The notes under the pieces were generated by a model. That model worked only from the letters and a program-made list of their open reading frames with translations. It was not told the origin of the DNA and ran no database searches. DNA of 27,556 nt, taken from contig MGVW01000030.1 in NCBI GenBank assembly GCA_001800675.1, positions 1 through 27,556 of the forward strand, written 5' to 3'. Both the position numbers and the translations under genes were made by a program. Origin of the DNA: Euryarchaeota archaeon RBG_13_57_23 (GTDB lineage: Archaea; Thermoplasmatota; Thermoplasmata; UBA10834). Shown piece by piece: positions 23,341-27,556 of the stretch. Numbering within the stretch: the stretch's first letter is position 1; the number at the start of each line of letters is the position of its first letter.

Positions 23341-24555
23341 TCACGAGAAAACAAATGTGGGATCGGAGAGCTTGTCCTTGAAGGCGCTGACGTCATCGCC
23401 GTTCTTTATCATCTTGGTGACCTTCACCACATCCTTCTTGGTGCCCAGCAAAATCGCACCGACCATCTTTCCGTTTCTTACCACGAATTTCTTGTACACC
23501 TTCCGGTCGGAGCTTATCGTCCTGATCTCCTCGAAGCCAGGCTCCGGAGGCTCGTGAGCGCTCCTCACCGTGCCGACCGAAGTGAGATCTATCCCTGAGA
23601 CCTTGAGCGTGTTCGAAGGGATGGTGCCTGCGTAGTCTGGGCCTGGCTGGCCGAGGATCTTCTTCACCGCGATGCGTGCCTGGTCGAGAGCCGGTGGGAT
23701 CATCGCCCAGACCTGGCCGTTGAACTCCGTGACATCGCCTATCGCGTATATGTCGGGGACCGAGGTCCTCAGCGAAGAATCGACGATGATGCCTTTGTTG
23801 ACCTTCAGGCCAGCATCCTTTGCGAGCTCCATGCTCGACCTCGTGCCAGCGGATATGATGACCAGGTCGCCCTCGATGATCCTTCCGTCCTTGAGCTTCA
23901 CACCTGTCACTCGGTCGTTTCCCAGGATCTCGTCCGTCTCGGCCCTGGTCAAGACCTTCGCGCCGGTGTTCTCGATCCATTCCTGAAGGAGAACCGCACC
24001 CTCGTGGTCCAGCTGCCTCATCAGGAGGTGCTCCGCGTACTCGAGGATGGTCACCTGGATGTCGGGAAAAGCCGTGCATACTCCTCTGGCGCTCTCGAGT
24101 CCCAGGAGACCTCCTCCGATGACGATTGCATGCTTCGAATTGGCCGCCGTCTCTCTTATTCTCTTGGCGTCTTCCATCGTTCTCAGCGTGAAGACGTTCT
24201 CCTTCGGGAGGCCTTTGAGCGGAGGAACGAATGACCGCGAGCCCGTCGCGAGCACGAGTTTGTCGTAGCTGATCCAGGCATCCTTCGTCTGAATCCTTTT
24301 GGCGCTCGGATCGATCTTGTCCACCTTCGTGCTTAGCGTCAGCTTCAGCCTGTTCTTGTCGTACCAATCCGGGGGATAGAACGACATGTCCTTCTCCTGG
24401 ACCTTGCCCTCGAGGTAGTCGATCAGCTTGGGGCGTGGATAGTACGGCGTGCGCTCGTCCGTTAGAATATCGATCTCGGCGTTCGGATCGGCATCTCTGA
24501 GCGCTTTCGCAAGGGTCGTCCCTGCCACGTTGTTGCCGATTATTACGATCTTCAA
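23341..24555 (-). CDS. FAD/NAD(P)-dependent oxidoreductase (rubredoxin reductase / NirB-N type)
   Basis: A 404-residue two-dinucleotide-binding flavoprotein. The FAD motif IIGNNVAG (5-12) and the NAD(P)H motif IGGGLLGLES (146-155) are clear, as are ATGSR (103-107) and the C-terminal FAD motif YAIGDV (270-275). It has no CxxC redox pair, so it is not a thioredoxin or disulfide reductase. The closest relatives I recognise are NADH:rubredoxin reductases and the FAD module of nitrite reductase NirB, which pass electrons from NAD(P)H to small iron proteins. I chose TTG 24555 because AGGTG lies six bases upstream and gives the canonical MKIVIIGNN; a GTG at 24564 overlaps that site. The partner protein is not in the window. 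Confidence 0.85.
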   Translation of the reverse strand: MKIVIIGNNVAGTTLAKALRDADPNAEIDILTDERTPYYPRPKLIDYLEGKVQEKDMSFYPPDWYDKNRLKLTLSTKVDKIDPSAKRIQTKDAWISYDKLVLATGSRSFVPPLKGLPKENVFTLRTMEDAKRIRETAANSKHAIVIGGGLLGLESARGVCTAFPDIQVTILEYAEHLLMRQLDHEGAVLLQEWIENTGAKVLTRAETDEILGNDRVTGVKLKDGRIIEGDLVIISAGTRSSMELAKDAGLKVNKGIIVDSSLRTSVPDIYAIGDVTEFNGQVWAMIPPALDQARIAVKKILGQPGPDYAGTIPSNTLKVSGIDLTSVGTVRSAHEPPEPGFEEIRTISSDRKVYKKFVVRNGKMVGAILLGTKKDVVKVTKMIKNGDDVSAFKDKLSDPTFVFS

Positions 24556-24591
24556 GGCCTTCACCTATCGCAGTCCAGCTGTGGTTCCAGC

Positions 24592-24612
24592 TGATGTGAT
24601 GCCCCCACATCA
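24592..24612. promoter_or_regulatory. Palindrome in divergent promoter of oxidoreductase and zinc-ribbon cluster
   Basis: TGATGTG (24592-24598) and CACATCA (24606-24612) are perfect inverted 7-mers with a 7-base spacer, 37 bases upstream of the oxidoreductase start. Beside it, TCCAGCTG occurs twice in direct repeat, 12 bases apart (24574 and 24586). It is a candidate operator for an unidentified regulator; no clear TATA box was found for either gene. Confidence 0.45.
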
Positions 24613-24680
24613 ATCTTTTCTCTCACAGGAATCCCAGCAAAGCATTAAGCCAACCAGAACGAATTCTCGCTGGGGGAAGA

Positions 24681-25436
24681 ATGGTCGTTTGTCTTAGGTG
24701 TGGGAAAGAGAATGATGCGGATGCTAAGTTCTGCAACTTCTGCGGGAAGGACCTGACCGAGAAACCCGGGGCAAGGAAATGCCCGAAATGCGGGACCACC
24801 AACCCCGTCCATGTTGTCTTCTGTGGAACCTGTGGAGCCGATCTGCCGCCCGCGACCACCCAGCAGATCGTTGCTGATAAGGAAGCGGCCGCCAGTCCTC
24901 CACCTCCTCCGCCCCCTCCGCCGCCTGACGCTACCACAGGCGTCCCGGTGTGTCAATGGTGCAAGAAACCCATCGGCCCGTATACGAGAGTGTGTCAATA
25001 CTGCCATCGGGACCTGATAACCGGAGTAATGACGGTAACTGAGATACCCCAATATGCGGACGGTACCTACAGAGATGAGTACGCGATCGAGAGTCACCCG
25101 GCTAGCGCGACGCCCTCGTTCGCGGGGGTCCTTCTGATACTTGCTGGACTAGCCGCGTTCGGGCAGGGCGCCGTGTACCTGGTTGCCCAGGAAGTCGCCT
25201 CCGACGTGGGATACATTGGTGTGGACCTCGGCTGTTGTGGCGGGCTCGATATACTGTTCGGCATTGCCGCCCTTGTGGGAGGCATCTTCGCAATCGGGAG
25301 GGTGCATTACGTGTTCACACTACTTGCGTGCATCTGTGCCATCCTCAGCCTCGCATTCCTCTTCGTCGGGCCGTTGCTTGGCTTTATCGCCATCCTCCTG
25401 GTTGCGGTGTCGAAAGAGGAATTTAGGGAAGGGTAG
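24681..25436 (+). CDS. Zinc-ribbon membrane protein, paralogue 1 (three ribbons)
   Basis: A 251-residue protein. Three zinc ribbons of CxxC-x10-CxxC type have cysteines at 4/7/18/21, 34/37/48/51 and 91/94/105/108. A run of ten prolines (73-82) separates the second from the third. Four TM segments follow (about 147-169, 185-206, 209-228, 229-243), and the protein ends in VSKEEFREG. The membrane domain aligns by eye with those of the next three genes, with a conserved GLDILFGIAALVGG-type second helix and an acidic-aromatic tail. No named family recognised. The ribbons should be cytosolic and could bind protein or nucleic acid. ATG 24681 follows GGGGGAAG. Confidence 0.8.
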   Translation: MVVCLRCGKENDADAKFCNFCGKDLTEKPGARKCPKCGTTNPVHVVFCGTCGADLPPATTQQIVADKEAAASPPPPPPPPPPDATTGVPVCQWCKKPIGPYTRVCQYCHRDLITGVMTVTEIPQYADGTYRDEYAIESHPASATPSFAGVLLILAGLAAFGQGAVYLVAQEVASDVGYIGVDLGCCGGLDILFGIAALVGGIFAIGRVHYVFTLLACICAILSLAFLFVGPLLGFIAILLVAVSKEEFREG

Positions 25437-25487
25437 CTGGATTTGCCGGAAGACGTGAAGAAACCCTCGCGGTAGGAACGGACGACC

Positions 25488-26180
25488 ATGACGATTTGCG
25501 CATCCTGCGGAACGACGAACGCAGAGGGAGTATCATTCTGCAAGGTATGCGGACACAAGATCGAGCCGTCCGATTCGCAGGTGAAATGTCCTGCGTGTTC
25601 CCAGCTCAACCCATCGGGTGTAACCTACTGCTGGAGCTGCGGGGCGGAGCTGCCGAGAAAGGTTGCCCCTCAGACCGAGAAGCCCGTCACCTTCGACCAG
25701 GGAGGCGCCACTCGGATGACGCAAGTCATGAAGAAATGCTCTTCGTGCGGGCGGATGGTGGATCCGTTCGCCAGGGTTTGCCAGTACTGCGGCCGAGGCT
25801 TCGGTCACTACGAGCAGGCACGCTTGATTGAGTCAAAGTCACCAAGTTCCATATGGCTCAACGTCGCCGGGATCCTGATGATCATCTCTGGCATCGTGGC
25901 GTTCTACACGTCCTCTCGATTCTTCCTGGCCGAGGAGTTGGTCTTCGAGGAGTACGGCATTCGTGTCGGCTCCATCGGATACTGCGGCGTGCTGGAAATC
26001 ATATTCGGCATAGTGGCCATCTTGGGGGGCTACTTAGCGACTGCGCAGCGCAAATTCCTCTTCGCTTTGATAGGGAGCATTGTAGGCATGCTGAGCTTCG
26101 GTCCGCTCTGGGTTGGATCCATCATGGCGTTTGTCGGACTGCTACTGATCGTTATCCACAAGGACGACTTCAAGGACTAG
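25488..26180 (+). CDS. Zinc-ribbon membrane protein, paralogue 2 (three ribbons)
   Basis: A 230-residue close paralogue of the preceding gene. Cysteines 4/7/18/21 and 34/37/48/51 match paralogue 1 position for position, and the third ribbon is at 84/87/98/101. The proline run is replaced by a short polar linker. The third ribbon region (DPFARVCQYCGRGFGHYE) mirrors GPYTRVCQYCHRDL of paralogue 1. Four TM segments occupy about residues 122-226 and the tail is IHKDDFKD. It lies 51 bases after paralogue 1 with a purine-rich stretch (GGTAGGAACGG) before the ATG, so co-transcription is likely. Confidence 0.8.
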   Translation: MTICASCGTTNAEGVSFCKVCGHKIEPSDSQVKCPACSQLNPSGVTYCWSCGAELPRKVAPQTEKPVTFDQGGATRMTQVMKKCSSCGRMVDPFARVCQYCGRGFGHYEQARLIESKSPSSIWLNVAGILMIISGIVAFYTSSRFFLAEELVFEEYGIRVGSIGYCGVLEIIFGIVAILGGYLATAQRKFLFALIGSIVGMLSFGPLWVGSIMAFVGLLLIVIHKDDFKD

Positions 26181-26205
26181 CCAGCTGACACGCATCAGAG
26201 GGACA

Positions 26206-26215
26206 AGTTATATTC
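26206..26215 (+). promoter_or_regulatory. TATA-like box before paralogue 3
   Basis: AAGTTATATT lies 30-39 bases before the ATG at 26245, so transcription would start a few bases before the coding region. This suggests the last two paralogues have their own promoter and a very short leader. Confidence 0.5.
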
Positions 26216-26244
26216 CCGAAGAACCTTCATGTCACGGTGCTGGA

Positions 26245-26751
26245 ATGGCCAAATGCCCCAACTGTGGCTCCGACAACCCAGACTACTCATTCTACTGCGG
26301 AAGGTGCTCGGCTGAGCTGAAGGACAGCTCCGGCAAACCGTATGTTGAACCCAAGCCCGCGACTCCACCTCCACCCAGGAAAGTGGTGCCGAAGCTGGTC
26401 GCGGTCAAGATCGCAACTCAGACTGTCAACCCAGTAATCGGAGGTGTGTGTGTCAGTTTGGCCGGGCTGCTGGCTTTCGTACAAGGCGCAATTGCGCTCG
26501 TGGGCGAGGTCCAGATATTGGAGTTCACTGGGTCACGAACTGGATGGCTGATGTTCTGGGGCTTCTTCTTCATCGTGGTCGGGATGGGAGCGATCTTGTT
26601 GGGCTCGAGGGCGATGCGCAGAGTCGGTTACCCCGGAGCACTGATTGGAGCCGTGCTAGGCATTGTTGGGATCGGGTTCGGGATCGGACCCTTCTTGGCT
26701 GTCGCCGGGCTCGTGCTGATCGCCCTTTCGAGAGAGGAGTTCGAGCTGTAG
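26245..26751 (+). CDS. Zinc-ribbon membrane protein, paralogue 3 (one ribbon)
   Basis: A 168-residue protein with a single N-terminal zinc ribbon (cysteines 4, 7, 18, 21, the same positions as the first ribbon of paralogues 1 and 2). A Pro-rich linker (KPATPPPPRK) follows, then four TM segments (about 62-160) and the tail ALSREEFEL. The second helix (FFFIVVGMGAILLG) and the tail align with paralogues 1 and 2. It is effectively the same protein with ribbons two and three lost. It is followed one base later by the GTG option of paralogue 4. Confidence 0.78.
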   Translation: MAKCPNCGSDNPDYSFYCGRCSAELKDSSGKPYVEPKPATPPPPRKVVPKLVAVKIATQTVNPVIGGVCVSLAGLLAFVQGAIALVGEVQILEFTGSRTGWLMFWGFFFIVVGMGAILLGSRAMRRVGYPGALIGAVLGIVGIGFGIGPFLAVAGLVLIALSREEFEL

Positions 26752-26752
26752 C

Positions 26753-27175
26753 GTGGCCCGAGGACGCCTGATTCAGATGTCAAGCGACGAGCAGCAGCCA
26801 AATACTAGCGAGTCGCCGGAGCCTTTCGACCAGGTTGCGAAGAGGCCTCCCAGAAGCTACTTCCTCACGCTGGGGGCCGACCTCACTATCGCCGCGGGTG
26901 TCGCCACACTCGCCAACGGGACTTATGCGATCCTTACCGGGACTGATGTTCAGGTCGCGACCGATTTCGGATTGACGAAGGAAGCCGTGTGCGGGATCAT
27001 CTTCGTCCTTTTCGGAATCGTCTCCGTCGCGGGTGGAGTCGCAGCGCTCAAGCGCATGCATTTCTCGCTCGGGCTCGCCGGGGCGGCGCTCGGGATGATG
27101 GGCGGCGGCCTGATCGGGTTCTGGCTGGGTCTCATCGCTCTTGTCATGTACGCATTATCGCACGAGGACCTCTAG
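26753..27175 (+). CDS. Membrane protein, paralogue 4 (no zinc ribbon)
   Basis: A 140-residue protein if GTG 26753 is used (one base after the previous stop), or 132 residues from ATG 26777; the coupling favours the first, the lack of a clear ribosome-binding site leaves it open. It has no zinc ribbon, only a short polar N-terminus (SSDEQQPNTSESPEPFDQ). The four-TM domain aligns with the other three, including CGIIFVLFGIVSVAGG and the tail ALSHEDL. It completes the series from three ribbons to none. It may be a ribbon-free membrane partner of the others. Confidence 0.75.
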   Translation: MARGRLIQMSSDEQQPNTSESPEPFDQVAKRPPRSYFLTLGADLTIAAGVATLANGTYAILTGTDVQVATDFGLTKEAVCGIIFVLFGIVSVAGGVAALKRMHFSLGLAGAALGMMGGGLIGFWLGLIALVMYALSHEDL

Positions 27176-27190
27176 CGCTGAAGCTGACCC

Positions 27191-27212
27191 AAGAAAGAAT
27201 GAAATGAAATGT
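27191..27212 (-). terminator. U-rich terminator of the 23S rRNA transcript
   Basis: Read on the minus strand, this is a T-rich stretch (TTTCATTTCATTCTTTCTT) 75-95 bases past the 23S end. It is preceded by the palindrome ACGGCTGAGCCGT (27251-27263), perhaps a processing or terminator stem. Archaeal termination uses U-tracts, so this is plausible. Confidence 0.4.
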
Positions 27213-27284
27213 GGGAAGGAAACAGCAGGATTCATGTGTGGATACGAATAACGGCTGAGCCGTAACTGCCAGATCGACATGTTG

Positions 27285-27556
27285 TATAGCGACTACAGCG
27301 ATTAGTAGCTGCGGACTGAATGTCTCGGCGGACCTTGACACTTACATCCCAGCTCTATCAACGCCGTCATGTAACGGCGGCTGTAAGATGCCTCGTTTTC
27401 AGGGCGGTTTCAAGCTTAGATGCTTTCAGCTTTTATCCGCATATCGCGTGGCTGCTCAGCATTGCCTTGCCAGACAACTGATAGACTAGAGGCGACGAAC
27501 CCTCGTTCCTCTCGTACTAAAGGGTCCTTCCCGTCAGGCATCAAAACACTTCCAGC
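27285..27556 (-). rRNA. 23S ribosomal RNA, 3' part (continues beyond right edge)
   Basis: The reverse complement contains the sarcin-ricin loop AGTACGAGAGGAAC (27505-27518), preceded by GATGCCTGACGGGAAGG and followed by the conserved domain VI sequence through CTGAAAGCATCTAAG and GATAGAGCTGGGATGTAAG. The 3'-terminal region near GCTACTAATCG (27301 area) marks the end; I place it at about 27285 by analogy with the E. coli end (ACTAATGAACC), with an uncertainty of about 15 bases. No 5S rRNA sequence follows in the 109 bases before the convergent gene. Confidence 0.92.

Noticed and set aside
23393..24613. 406-codon minus-strand frame overlapping the oxidoreductase in another phase
   Set aside because: It is rich in Arg, Gly, Asp and Gln as expected from a frame-shifted reading; the other phase has FAD and NAD motifs.
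24899..24930. Short repeat of CCTCC/CCGCC units as a possible microsatellite or recombination site
   Set aside because: It is simply the coding sequence of the ten-proline linker between zinc ribbons and keeps the frame.
27176..27284. Possible 5S rRNA or tRNA behind the 23S gene
   Set aside because: No 5S core sequence and no cloverleaf-type pairing or T-arm sequence could be found on either strand.
27144..27341. 65-codon minus-strand open frame near the right edge
   Set aside because: It covers the 3' end and downstream flank of the 23S rRNA gene and the end of paralogue 4; no coding evidence.

Overview
The window (GC-rich, about 55-60 % by eye) is from an archaeon of euryarchaeal type, most likely a Thermoplasmata-related lineage. 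It carries the large subunit of the D-family DNA polymerase (DP2), an archaeal-type alanyl-tRNA synthetase, NOG1, the archaeal gene order rps13-rps4-rps11-rpoD (rpo3), TATA-type promoters, and a 23S rRNA gene with no 5S gene behind it. The last point fits the dispersed rRNA genes of Thermoplasma relatives. The lineage is an inference; no marker here was phylogenetically tested.

Layout. 1-1,330: two exported proteins on the minus strand, a beta-propeller protein cut by the left edge and a CxxCH protein with a PEF-type C-terminal anchor; a nested inverted repeat lies between them. 1,593-3,013: a LOG/TIGR00725 protein coupled to a DUF362 protein. 3,144-7,188 (plus): a tight five-gene operon encoding a coiled-coil protein, an SPFH protein with three C-terminal zinc ribbons, two zinc-ribbon membrane proteins and a soluble zinc-ribbon protein. 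This resembles the bacterial PspA-YdjG-YdjH-YdjI membrane-stress module and is the most interesting system in the window. 7,207-9,594 (minus): urocanate hydratase and a ModE-type HTH fused to a NUDIX domain. 9,664-14,038 (plus): NOG1 and DP2. 14,041-16,587 (minus): rpoD, rps11, rps4 and rps13 with a strong TATA box and a leader hairpin.

16,731-19,375 (minus): a Ni/Co ECF transporter (CbiO with a His-rich tail, CbiQ, CbiM-PDGLE fusion), divergent from nikR (19,494-19,901). The intergenic region holds a near-perfect NikR operator with the 6-N16-6 geometry known from E. coli, so this is a self-contained nickel-homeostasis locus. 19,984-24,555 (minus): a VIT1/CCC1-like membrane protein, alaS and an FAD/NAD oxidoreductase. 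24,681-27,175 (plus): four tandem paralogous membrane proteins whose N-terminal zinc ribbons fall from three to three, one and none, while the membrane domain and acidic C-terminal tail are kept. From about 27,285 to the right edge: the 3' part of a 23S rRNA gene on the minus strand, with a U-rich terminator-like tract behind it.

Two blocks (3.1-7.2 kb and 24.7-27.2 kb) consist of membrane or membrane-associated zinc-ribbon proteins of unknown function. The rest is information processing, nickel uptake and histidine catabolism. No mobile elements, CRISPR arrays or tRNA genes were seen, and no gene-free stretch exceeds 300 bases.
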